From Diplocarpon mali (Eukaryota; Ascomycota; Leotiomycetes; Helotiales; Drepanopezizaceae): a DNA stretch of 64,000 bases. Both the position numbers and the translations under genes were made by a program. Of this stretch, positions 35,124 to 45,735 are shown one piece after another. The stretch covers positions 1 to 64,000 of the forward strand of contig JAENRP010000052.1 of assembly GCA_024741835.1 (NCBI GenBank). Reading direction: 5' to 3'. Under the pieces are notes generated by a model, which was not told the DNA's origin, made no database searches, and was given only the letters and a program-made list of their open reading frames with translations. The first letter of the stretch is position 1. The number at the start of each line of letters is the position of its first letter.

Positions 35124-37430
35124 CTACGTCTTCTGGCGTTTCTTCTTGGTAGGTTTGCGCTCGCCTAGAGTCGACATCGCAGAATCATCCTGCAGCTCGG
35201 CTTGCAACTGCACCTCGACAGCCTCGGCTTCTCCTGCCTCGTCCTCGTCCTCTTCTACATTAGAGAAGACATCGCTATCATCGTCCTCCGAGTCCTCCGA
35301 GTCGAGTCCAAAAGCTTGGTCGACATCTCCAACGATATCATCAAGAGCTACACCACCATCATCGCTACCGAACCCTGCAAACTCCTCCTCGTCTTCGTTC
35401 TGAGACGAGCTGGGAACTGCCATGGAAGTATCGGCAATAGAGGCATCGGCAATAGATCCATCATCGCGTTTGCGTTTCTTCCCCATCTCACCAAGACGGC
35501 CGGCACGGCCATCGATCCCCTTCTCTGCCTCGCCTCCTTCGAGAAGAGGCGGAGGAGTAAACCAAGGGATTTTCCCTCGCAAGAAATCATTTAGTACCAT
35601 CTTCGCCACTCCATCAACATCTGGCTCTCCACCGTGTAGCAATCTCCCGCCTTTTCTGGCGAGAAGTTCCAGGAATTCAATGTGACCGTTATATCCTTTC
35701 AGTTGGTAGGTACGCTCAATGTGCTGTGGCTTTGTTTTGCTCAGGACAGCGGGGATGTACTGCTCGGGGTTCTCGACATTCTCTACCCTGACAACCCCTC
35801 GAAGAAGGATATCCTGCGGAGTGTCTGTGCTGCTTGGGGGGACAACCCCGGGACAGTCGATGAGGTAAATTCGCTTCATGAGAGTGATGTATTGCCATAC
35901 CTTAGTCTCACCTGGAATTGGGGCGACTGTGCAGACTTTCTTTTTGCGGAGTGTATTGATTATAGAGGACTTGCCTGTGTTAGGATATCCGATGAAGCCT
36001 ACGGAGATTTGTTTGCGATCCGAGTGGAGAGAGGAGAATTGGCGAAGGAGTTGAATGAGCGAACCTTTACCGAAGGAGTTGGTTATGGATGCGTGGAAAG
36101 CAAGAGTAGGGTAATCTTTGGAGAGGTTCCTGACCCATGCGGCCTGAGAAGTTATTAGTCGAACTTACCAAAACATCTTGAGATGACAAATCGTGAAGTG
36201 TATGAATCATTACTAAGAAAACCACCACAATCCACCGGTGAAGCGGAAGTGGCCTTCAACTCAAACGAAACAGGACCAGACTCTTTGCGACAGGCTCTCC
36301 AAGACGGTGAGCTGCCAACCCCGGGTCCAAGGACCGAGGGCGGCGAGAATGGAGTCAATCTACCAAAGTTGTAACAGACAACCTTCCATTGCGAGTGGCA
36401 CGCGAATGCAGAAGGCGCCTTGACTTAACGATGGAACCGTGTTTGGAGGGCGGGAAGGGGGGGAAGATTTGGGGCGCGGATTATCGACTTACAGCTACGC
36501 CGGTAGGGACCAGGTCGCACTTGTTCAAAACGAAAATCAAGTGCTTATGGGGCGCCTCGTCTTTGATGTACTTCTCAACGCTTCGGCATCGTGTACCGAG
36601 AGGATCTCGAGCATCCAGCACATGGATGACAACATCTGAAGAATCGATGACCTTGTAGAGCTCGTTCCATATCCGCTTGCTCTGGCCCTTGTTGAAGATG
36701 GCTTCTCTTGCACTCGAGATGTAGCCATGATCTGGGATCGCTGATTCTCCAACTGCCTCACGGTCCTCCATAGAAGTTCCACTCAGCAAATGAGCTTGCT
36801 CAAGACGGTCGAGATAAGTGTCATGGTTGGCAACACTTTGCTCCGCTAGATCTTCGAGCGAACTGACGCCAATCTTTACCCGCTTTCTTTGTGCATGCGG
36901 TCCGAAGACTTCTCCGAACGGAGACGCTTCGACGGTCATCTTGGCTTGGTGCTGCTTGATACCATTCTTTCCCTCGCCGTCTCGGATCAAGCTCATCGGC
37001 AGCTTATTCGACTTGAGGAGGACCGAGTAAGGATCAGAAGCTCGCTCGGCCATTGCCGCACGAAAGGAATTAAGGGCATCTTGACCGATGACTCGAGAAT
37101 TGGTAAACCATTTCCTGTTCGGTTCTATCCTTGCGGTGGGAACGGATTTACTCTGGAACTTTGCGGCTTGTGTGAGATCTCCGGCAGCGTTATGCTTACC
37201 CGCACCGGTATCATTCATAGTCTTCAGAAGCTTTGCCTTCTTCGCAGAGCTGAAGACGCACTACAGTCAGTTTCTTGTCCCATCAGACTGTACCACTTGG
37301 GGCTTGAGATGCGCTGCAACGGTGAGGATCTGACGTACCGGTAGAAGTTCTCCCCCTTGACTTTAACGTTGGCCATGCCATCGCTATGCGATTTGGCCTT
37401 GCGATTTGCCTCCTTCTTGCCCTGACCCAT
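35124..37430 (-). CDS. NOG2: Nucleolar GTP-binding protein 2 (Nog2/GNL2), 60S ribosome assembly GTPase
   Basis: Three exons (37430-37339, 37249-36493, 36143-35124) encode 622 residues. Introns are 89 bp and an unusually long 349 bp (GTAAGT...CTAATAAC...CAG). The N-terminus [20 protein letters not shown]...VKGENFYR is typical of the family and is followed by [14 protein letters not shown] and NKLPMSL. The circularly permuted GTPase has G4 NKCDLV near 276, then G1 GYPNTGKSS near 335 and G3 DCPG near 379. Only the permuted order (G4 before G1) fits the YlqF/Nog2 class. The C-terminus is acidic then basic (KKKRQKT), a nucleolar signature. The protein binds pre-60S particles before nuclear export. 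It is divergent from the mS26 gene, with 276 bp between starts. Confidence 0.95.
36144..36492 (-). ncRNA. Candidate intron-encoded snoRNA within the Nog2 second intron
   Basis: This 349-bp intron is four or more times longer than any other intron in the window, and joining its flanks gives an exact Nog2 protein match, so no exon is hidden in it. In yeast the NOG2 intron carries H/ACA snoRNA snR191, which guides 25S rRNA pseudouridylation. On the minus strand the intron contains a strong GGTCC-TTGG-ACC stem and other GC-rich hairpins, then an AT-rich 3' part with ATACAC. I find AAGAGTC and GTTAC, short pieces of the expected guide sequences, but no perfect H box, so this is a hypothesis. Confidence 0.3.
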
Positions 37431-37706
37431 TGCTGCGGCTGTGACTGTGGTGTTTGACTATACTTCACCTCCAGCGCCGGTAGAGAAGACGAGCAAAATT
37501 ATTGTTAAATACGCGCAAAAGTTCGCGAGGCTGGTGATGGCGCTAAGCTCGAAAAGGATAGGTGGATGTTCAAGCCACACATGGCTGCGAGACTGTAAAA
37601 GCGACGCTAACTAAAACTGTACTTCTTCCGAGTCGGCCTGAGAACATGTACTGTTAGAAACTCAAGATTCTACCTGTGTAAACGACCTGCCCGGGCTCCT
37701 ATTAAC
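37431..37706. promoter_or_regulatory. Divergent intergenic promoter between NOG2 and mS26
   Basis: 276 bp separate two divergent start codons (37430 minus, 37707 plus), so both promoters must share it. I see no clear TATA box, and I did not identify a named operator. Both genes serve ribosome production (nuclear 60S assembly, mitochondrial small subunit). Confidence 0.55.
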
Positions 37707-38600
37707 ATGCCTCCTTCACTATCCAGGACTTCGCTGAGCTCATTAAGTCGATGCTCCTCAACTTCAATTACTTCCCGGTGCTTCTCTACAACACAATCTC
37801 TCGCAGCAATCGGACCAGAGAACCCCAAGTTCATCGAGGTCCCCCTTCCACCTCAACAACAAATTCGCCCCAAACTTGACATCAAAGGCACGCTACCTCC
37901 TCCTCGAGAGATCTTCCCCCGCCGTGCCGGCAGCAAGATTTCGCCTCAGTATCTAGCAGCCGTGACCCCTGAACCTGCCACCAAACCCGAGCCCGCAAAC
38001 GAGTTTGTGGCATGGAAGCGTCGAATGGCTGCCTCACGGCGAACAAACTTGCGAGAAGGTCTGGTTGAACTACACAAAAGGAAGAAAGCGATCGAGGCGA
38101 TGGAGGCGCACCAGAGCAGGTGCAAAACTAAAGCGCGGGAGAGGGCACTGCATGCTCCCCAGCGCGAGGACGAGCGTCTCACGAATCCTACCATCCTGAA
38201 GACGACGCGAACATTGCAATCTGGACCTGTGCCTGACCCAGACCGTGAGAAGCGTCTGGCTGAGAAGGTTGCGCGGGTTCAAGCGAAAGCAATTGCCAAG
38301 CAGGAGAAGCGCCAAAATGCGCTGCACACGCTGTACATGAAAGCGCGGGATTTTATCACGACGGAGGAGCAGTTGGATGCGAAAATTGAGAGTATTTTCA
38401 TCCCGGATCCGCATGAGCAGCACAGAATGGATGACAGTATCTGGAACGTGGTTGGTGCTCCAACTACTGTGAAAGACATGCTGTCCTCGGTGAACAAGAC
38501 GGAGAAGAGTGCGATTTTGTTCCATGCGTCTCCGGCTGCCCAAACGGGAGACAGAATGAAGAAGATTGCGGAGGAGATGACTGGGGGAAAGATGGACTAG
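37707..38600 (+). CDS. Mitochondrial small ribosomal subunit protein mS26 (Pet123-like)
   Basis: A single uninterrupted exon of 297 residues. The N-terminus is Ser/Arg-rich without acidic residues (SRTSLSSLSRCSS...RCFSTTQ), a mitochondrial presequence with RCF-S as a likely cleavage site. The middle (about 100-220) is a long Lys/Arg/Glu/Ala-rich helix (WKRRMAASRRTNLREGLVEL and EKRLAEKVARVQAKAIAKQ), as in mS26/Pet123 proteins. The family binds the small subunit of the mitoribosome. ATG 37707 follows a short 5' leader from the shared promoter. I assign it from overall layout rather than from a catalytic motif; another fungal mitoribosomal protein is possible. Confidence 0.62.
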   Translation: MPPSLSRTSLSSLSRCSSTSITSRCFSTTQSLAAIGPENPKFIEVPLPPQQQIRPKLDIKGTLPPPREIFPRRAGSKISPQYLAAVTPEPATKPEPANEFVAWKRRMAASRRTNLREGLVELHKRKKAIEAMEAHQSRCKTKARERALHAPQREDERLTNPTILKTTRTLQSGPVPDPDREKRLAEKVARVQAKAIAKQEKRQNALHTLYMKARDFITTEEQLDAKIESIFIPDPHEQHRMDDSIWNVVGAPTTVKDMLSSVNKTEKSAILFHASPAAQTGDRMKKIAEEMTGGKMD

Positions 38601-41600
38601 GGATTGGTATTAATTGTACATTTAGTGAAGGCTCTCTCCAATGTATGACATTGTTCGAGGTTGGTTTCTTTACCAGGCCGAGACTGTTGAAAATGACTTC
38701 ATCTATTTTATGCTAATTGATGTGTGTTCGGGAAGGGTCCTATGGCCGGGCATCTATCTTAATATATTAACCATCAAACACGCCCCAATCGAGTTTTAAT
38801 CTTTTTATTTCCAGTTCGACTAGTCATTGCACCATATCGCCACTGCCGCTGCAGGAGGACTTTCTTTGTAAACTTACATTTCAACTGTCCGAGTGGCATT
38901 ACTTGATACATCATCATACACGATTGTTCCGTCACAGGTCGCACCTCATCACTTGATTCCAGATCCTGAATTGAATAAAACTTGTCGAGATTTTCGCATC
39001 TACAAGAACGTCGAGCAGGAGCATCGCATGAAAGCTAGGATGGAAAATGCACATTTACGACCGTCTCTCATCCTGTCCTCCGCTGACGCATCACCTTATC
39101 ACTGAGAATGCAACCGGGGACTACAAGTGAGAGTTTGGAGAGCTGTGATAAGGCTCCACGGGTCGAAGCATGTTTATGGAGGTGGGAATTGGTTGAGTCT
39201 GTATCAGAGTTGTACTATAGAGACGAATTATTTGAAATCCCAGTTCACTTGAGCATGGGAAATAGGAGGGAGCGCAATGCCAAGAGCCGGGGTCAATATC
39301 AACGAGATGGATCTGAATGACGGAAGAGAGAGATGAAAGGACGATCAACACCATATTTGACTTTAGTGGACTAGCGATAAATGGGCGAATTATCAATACG
39401 GCTCATGCTACCGTCCTCGACGATAAGATACCAGAGGTCTAGAAATATCCTGACTTCATAAAGTACCAGTGATTCCATCTCAGGCCCGGTTCACAGGGCC
39501 AACTCACGCACCTCCTCTCTGGCTGTTATTTCACGCGCCAAACCGCTTCCAAGCACAACTTCTGGTCACAGACGGGGCAGAAGTCATATACCAGCCTGTG
39601 ATAACTTCATCGCGCTTATGGCATTCGGATGGCCTCAGGTATGTGTTCTGACATATTGTCACGGTTTGAGTGTGCGCTTTTGGTACTAGGCTATGCTAGG
39701 CTCGCTTGTCGTTTCTCTTGTTTACTCCACTGCATGTGCCGGCTGAGATCTTCGACTGGAGTACAGTAGCTTGCGTATCTTATGTCTGCTATCGTGCGAT
39801 TTAATTTCTGCATCTTATCGCTTCTGGGAATCATAGCGCACCGCCTGCTTAGAGTACTTGAATTGATCTAAGTGTGACCATCGGTACTGTATGTTGAAAG
39901 TTTAGAAAGGCTAGATCGGCTGAAAATCTACAAAGACCTTATTTATACTTTTGATACTGCTTGCAATAGGAATGATTAGGTTCCAAGCGGGTATTTTATC
40001 AGAGGCAGAGAGAAATGAGAGTGTGTATAGCCTAAGACTGACCACCTTCCGCACATTGAAGACAATCTCTTTATAAGTTGTGACCATGAGAAGAGTACTG
40101 GTTCTGTAAACTGTCCCTAGGTTTTATCTCAAAGATACCGGTTCTGTGAATTTGATTCCGTAGCTCTCTTCTAAAGTGTTGTGTTCGACATCTTGTTTTT
40201 GCCATTCCTTCGAAGCTTATGGGAGAATATCATGTGGTGTTGGAGTCCTGCAGATTTTCTATAACCGGTCAAGCTTTGACAAAATTCTGATACTCGATAA
40301 TTGGAAATAAGTATACTGGTAGACTATCCGTCACTTTAACACAGTCAGTCGTGTAAACAACCGAATCATACTTGAGAAGTAGTCACACTTCTGAACCTGA
40401 CAGGATTTGATTCTGCTGTTGAATTAATTTGTTTAATTACTAAGTTTCCGGGTCAATAACTGTTCTCAAAATTTATGTTGCATACAGAAAGTTGTAGCAA
40501 GGCCTTGTGACCTCTCAACGCCGATTTTACAAGCGATTATCATCCAGTATGAGCACGGAAATTATACCCACTTCGATTTCCTGAGGGTCTCAGGGCTTAA
40601 TAGTTGGGAAAATAGAATGAGTTAGTGGAGTACCATCTCGCATAAGAGGAGTTCTTTGACGACATCGAAGATATTTCAGTCGAAACTGCCAGAGAGGCGG
40701 TCGAAAAGGTGTTTTTTTGCAAAATAGTAGCGGACTCGATATAGGAGTTCCCGGGTAAGATTGATTGTAGGTAACTGTTTGCGACTAAGCGTTGTTATGT
40801 ATATCGAGTGAGGTGTTGGCGCTAGTCATTGGAACAGGTACATATGAAGCTTGGCAAGAAGAATCTGACCTTGGAGTACTTTGAGGAGTCGTTGCTATGC
40901 GAAAAAAGACACACCCGGACAAAGTCTTCAAAGAATGGAAAAAATATTATTGAAATTGTGGTTAAGTGTATGTAAAGCTGGTTGAGAGATGAAGAGGTCC
41001 TTGCAACCGAGAAAGAAAATTGTCGCGGGACTTGACTAGAAATCGAAGCTTGCCCAATCAACGGCTACGGTATCATTGTGACCCATATGTGAAAGAATAT
41101 AACGGAATCTCTAATGCCAACAGGGTTTCTATGCGGGTTACGACTTCTGTGGTCATACGCGAGACCATATGATATTTTCCGGTCCGTTGACTGGAGCCCT
41201 CTCAAAATTTGGTAAAATTACCAGACTTTCTATGTAATATGGCCTTACCTCGTATGATTCTGTCTCCCTTTCAGCCGTTCAAAACCTCCGAGACATGTTC
41301 CCTGTAACCCTTCCACCTTTTGTAAGTGATTCTCGGAAATGGGTTGATTGAGACGAAAGTGATTACTTGCGACTCATAGGAGAGACGCTTGAGGTAATAT
41401 GTATATTGCTAAATCAGAGAGTGTCTTGCCAATTCAAGGCCATAGGGCTCGCTGTAGAGTAGTTCAGCGCCGCAGTAGGACTCGTGATCAAGGATATTCT
41501 GGAAGCTTTCCAATAAGTCGCAGAAGTCAGGAGCAGTAAAACCATGTTTCTAGGCCATGACGAGACTTTTACACCATTAAGGCTGCACATTGGTGTATCA

Positions 41601-43224
41601 GCAGACCAGTGACGTGTAAAGCTTGCGAGAGTTCGTCGGTGCATGTATATCACTTGTAGGATCTGAGGCCTCACGTACACAGAGGACTGATGTAACAACG
41701 GCGCGTGCAGTAGCAGATAGATATTTCGACACCACAGTATTGTCATTCCGTTCTGGAGTGTGTTGGGGCGAATCTCTCACTTCCATCAAGCTGAGGCTCG
41801 CGAGGAGATACTGTGTCAAATCAGTTGCATGACCTTGCTGTATCCAGCCTGATATCCTCATGAAAATTAGAAAGGGCAGGCTGAAGTTCTCACTCGACCG
41901 GCGTTACCTCGTCGCTAGACCCACAATAACAATTTGGTAGTCAAATAACCAAATAGCGATAAATTTTCAAGATACACAGTCGATTTCGGTCACAGTGGTG
42001 CGACTTGTTCCCCCGGGGTGGACTAACTGCAAGTATGGGGCACTTAGGCCCTGCCTCCCCATACAGCCACTTGTGAAACATATGCAGAGGGCTCTACGGA
42101 GGTTCCCTACCGCAATGGGAGTTGGCCAATCCCAAATCCATGTTGGTCCAATCCCAATTCTCTGAGGACGAGTCACTGTGCCCGGACTGTTTCCTTACCA
42201 TTCGGTTTCGTGGCTGGCCTATATGGTCTTTCACTCCCGGTGCCGAGACTCAGGAAGGGGTAATCTTCATAATTTTTTGCCTTTTTTTTTCACCGTGGTC
42301 GCTCGTTTGTTTTTATTTGCTACGCGTCGCTGGGGAAATCGAATTACGCGAAAGTGGGGCTAAAGGAGTATGCATTGGGGATTATGCTACAAAACCAGGG
42401 GGCTTCATATCAGAGAAAAGCTTCAGAGCAAAAATTAGTGAGATTGGCACGAAGAAGAAGCAATAAGATAAGATAACGGTACATTGCGTCGTGGTTCGGC
42501 TTACAAGATTCGATTCGATCGTATATAGTGAGCGGGAAACATGATACCAGTTCAGTTTCCCAAATTATTATCTAATTCCTTGAAACTTGCTCGCTTCAGC
42601 TTAATAAATACTTACATAAACACTGCACAACTGAATTTGAGGACCTCCCATACATGCGGAATACTGCTGAGGTAACTCTTCTATTTGGAAATAAGTCCAT
42701 GGTGCCTCGATGCACTGCACGTTGAGATCTCGGTATTCTTCAGCAGAAAGAGAATAGCGCGAGACTTTGCTCTGAGAATCGAGTAAAATTGTAATATTTG
42801 GCAGTTTCTCATAAATATCTTGATCTTTCTGTTTTGCATTCTTCTGCAACCTCCTGGCCAATCTTCACCTCTGTAGCAGTCGCCGAGTAGTTTTCGTCAC
42901 GGCAGAATACCAGACTTCAATTCACCTTGAAGCCTCAAACCGGATAGCTAGAAGTAAGCAAGTGATCTGGCGGGACTACGCGGGTAAATAGCCTCAAGGA
43001 TGCATCGGCCATATATCACCGACTTATCAGGTGGAAACAAATAGAGAACACAGCCCGCCGCTAAATTGTGACATCAAAGTGTTATAGTGGATAGCCCCGG
43101 CCACGCACATCAAGATTTCCTCGTGAGGAAATCTGTACGGCAGTCATTCGAGCCAGCTTTTTTAATCTCTCCCATGAGAAATTCTTGGAATCTCAATAGA
43201 TAGCCGAGATGCTTTAATATCTTC
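38601..43224. other. Gene-poor stretch, about 4.6 kb, no confident gene
   Basis: Short frames only. A minus-strand exon-like stretch at about 42605-42860 (SKVSRYSLSAEEYRDLNVQC, followed by PQQYSACMGGPQ) ends at a GTAAGT donor, but I find no start and no family. Another protein-like minus-strand stretch lies at 41.6-41.85 kb. Both may be exons or decayed copies. Confidence 0.4.
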
Positions 43225-44700
43225 CCATTCATCTCGCCTTCACTTTTCTTAGCGCTCTAGTCGTCTACTTTGTTTTAAAATTAATGGTAGAATATTTACA
43301 TGACTCAAAGCAGCTCAGACAGCATCCGAACCAAAATCTAATTTCTGAAATCACCATACCAGGCCAGGGATGGGAGTGTCACTCTTTGTTTTGCACGGCA
43401 AACCTGTATGAAGCCTGCGAGAGATATCCCACCATTCGAGCGGAGCCAACAGCCCTCTTATGCCGAGACGTGCGAGATATTGAAGAAATTTACGGGCACT
43501 TTTCACGCTGCGTCAAGGATGACATGCACTTGGTCCTGCAACGATCACGCGCGCCCCGATTCAACCTCATCGACAATGCTCAGCACGCGAGAAAGCGAAA
43601 ATTGCTGAGCAATGTGTTCGCAACCAAGAATCTCATTATTTGGATATATAAGGTCGCAGATAAGGGCGAGCACCTGCTGCGGCAGTCTGATGGGGCTGAT
43701 GAATCTGCCAAAGAGAGCGAAAAGAGCTGAGCTATCGTCGGTTTCCAGCGGTGGTCGGACTTGTTTACCGCTGACGCACTCGCCGAAATTACTCTAAGCT
43801 CTAAGCTAAGGTTAATTGATCCAGTCAATGATAAAGTCCCAGGCTCGAGAGCAGAGAAGTGGTGGAGTTTCGACTAATCGAGTCTCTCCATGCACAGAAT
43901 CGACTAGCCTCGATCTCTTTTTGCCTACCAAACGGTTCACGATGCTGCAAACGATATCGAAATTGAACTCAAGCTGGTACGGAAATCAGTATGATTTGGA
44001 GGCGCAGTTTGAAAAGATCGTGCGCTCCTTGGACAAAGACATGATATCTCATCGTGAAGAGGATGTGACGCATGATAAGTATTTCCACTCGCTGATGTAA
44101 GACTGCCACGGACCTCCCATTTGGCTCAAGCTTGACGAAATAAAGGCATAAATAGGCTTTTCACATGAGGGAAATCTATCTTCATTTTGTTGCTGAATGG
44201 TCTTTCCGTCAAGAAGTGGATGCAGGATCTAAGACTACCTCTATCGCTCTCACAGACTTATCGCGCCATCTTCTTAAGAACTCGACCAAGCTGGCCAAAC
44301 TCTGGGAAGAGATCTATACATACATTAATTCCGACGAGGCCATTGCGCCGTTTGAAAAAGTCAGAATTTTGCCGTAGTTGAAAGCTTATATTGACGAGAA
44401 CCTTCGTCTTACTCCGTCGATTCCATACGGCCTGCCTCGCAAGACTCCGCCAGAAGGAACATGCACAATGGGTCATTGAATTGCGGATTCGGTTACTGTC
44501 CCATTGCCAGCATACATTGCACATCGAGGCCCAGAAATATTTCCCACCCCCAAGGGGTCTCCTCCCGAGCGATAGATAGCCGACGATGCAAAAGAAGTAC
44601 TGCCGTACTACATCCTCTTCATTACGGAATCCGGAGTTTATATTGGAAGGAATATTGCCTACCTTGAGCTCCATGTGCTGTGTACGGGACCGCTTCCTAT
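43225..44700 (+). pseudogene. Cytochrome P450 pseudogene
   Basis: Reading across several frames gives a P450 nearly from end to end. Near 43.23 kb is a hydrophobic N-terminus, and at about 43.47 kb a RDVRDIEEIYGH-like block, then HARKRKLLSNVF (43.58 kb) and LIDPVNDK near 43.81 kb. The I-helix AGSKTTSIALTDLSRHLL lies near 44.22 kb, the K-helix E--R as YIDENLRLTPSIPYG near 44.39 kb, and RNIAYLEL near 44.65 kb. The heme-binding Cys is absent: the block reads ESGVYIGRNIAYLE where -GsRgCiGrnlA- is expected. Internal stops and at least three frame changes confirm it is dead. The last 40 or so residues are missing or unrecognisable. It resembles secondary-metabolism P450s. Confidence 0.85.
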
Positions 44701-44884
44701 AATGTTGCGTAGGCGAGCTTGAAGCCGTGGTCTCTGCAAGCCATTGTAACTGCTTGATCCTGCAGCCGTGTGTAAACTAAGTTCTAACTCGATCTGAGAA
44801 AGAAGACTCCAAAGTCTTGCTTTTCTATTAATACTATGTAAATACTTCGCAGAATATGTCAGTGTAGTGCATCCGGAGAGAGAA

Positions 44885-45735
44885 CTAGGTCATTTTACTA
44901 ACGTAAATAGGCTGGAAAGCTTGAACAAGTACACTTTCGGAAATCTTTGATGTCTTAATAGAACATATCTGTATAGAATGACGTTGTTTCTGGACATCAA
45001 TCTCTCCACTTCCAGAAAAAGGTAATCTAATCTTTTGCCTATTCTCACCCAGCAACAGTAGTCTTACTTCAGAATACGTCGCCATTATGACTGCCGCGGA
45101 GAGAACCGGAAACCGCTTTTTCTCATAGCCAGACTGGTCTAGCTCTCCATAGGACACACCCTTGTACGCGCGCGGCATCCCTTCGAACCATGCATCGACA
45201 GCCAACATAAGGCTCCCCTGGCTGCTCCTATTTCTCGTTCCAATGTTGCTAGATGCTTTGCGAATACGAAATTGATAACACGACTACAGATACGTAGCAT
45301 ATGGTTTCTGATAAATCCTTCGTCGAATTCATTAGTTGACCATGGAGCATTCCAGTCATCAGGTGATAGGTCTGTCCGGCATTCATTCATTAACACCATT
45401 GCGAGATCTAGACGGGCGTGCAGCCATTAGGATGCAGGGTTGAGTCCCGCCCGACTTGAGTCAATACTCTGAGCTCTGATAATTGCAGCGCCGCTGAACA
45501 GATGTTTTTGGTGATCAGATCCTAGTGCGGCAAGAAGCTCTACACTAAATGGAAAGATTGTGGCTATTAGGACTTCTTGATAAATGGCCTTACTATTCGC
45601 ACAAATTTGGATTAACAGAAGGAAATAGAAGGAGGCACTCTCTAAACCTTCGTGGGGCGATCGAGCCTCAGATGGAGCGATTTCCAACCAACTCAAGCTG
45701 TTTCGCGGACAATACGCATATCGATTCACGGATGA
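44885..45735 (-). pseudogene. Fungal-specific transcription factor (C-terminal domain) pseudogene
   Basis: The minus strand from 45.73 kb reads LLAALGSDHQKHLFSGAAII, then after a TAA at about 45.43 kb WLHARLDLAMVLMNECRTDL and RNHMLRICSRVINFVFAK. A frameshift near 45.2 kb leads to the FEGMPRAYKGVSYGELDQSG and RFPVLSAAVIMATYSEVRLL stretch. This order (WL--R-D---AL-N, then CAKV--F-F, then W------P-aF-P--Y---FP) matches fungal-specific transcription factors of the Zn2Cys6 regulator class. The DNA-binding zinc cluster is not found. It lies next to the P450 pseudogene on the opposite strand. Confidence 0.65.

Noticed and set aside
35422..36158. Plus-strand frames over NOG2
   Set aside because: Antisense to the highly conserved Nog2 coding sequence.
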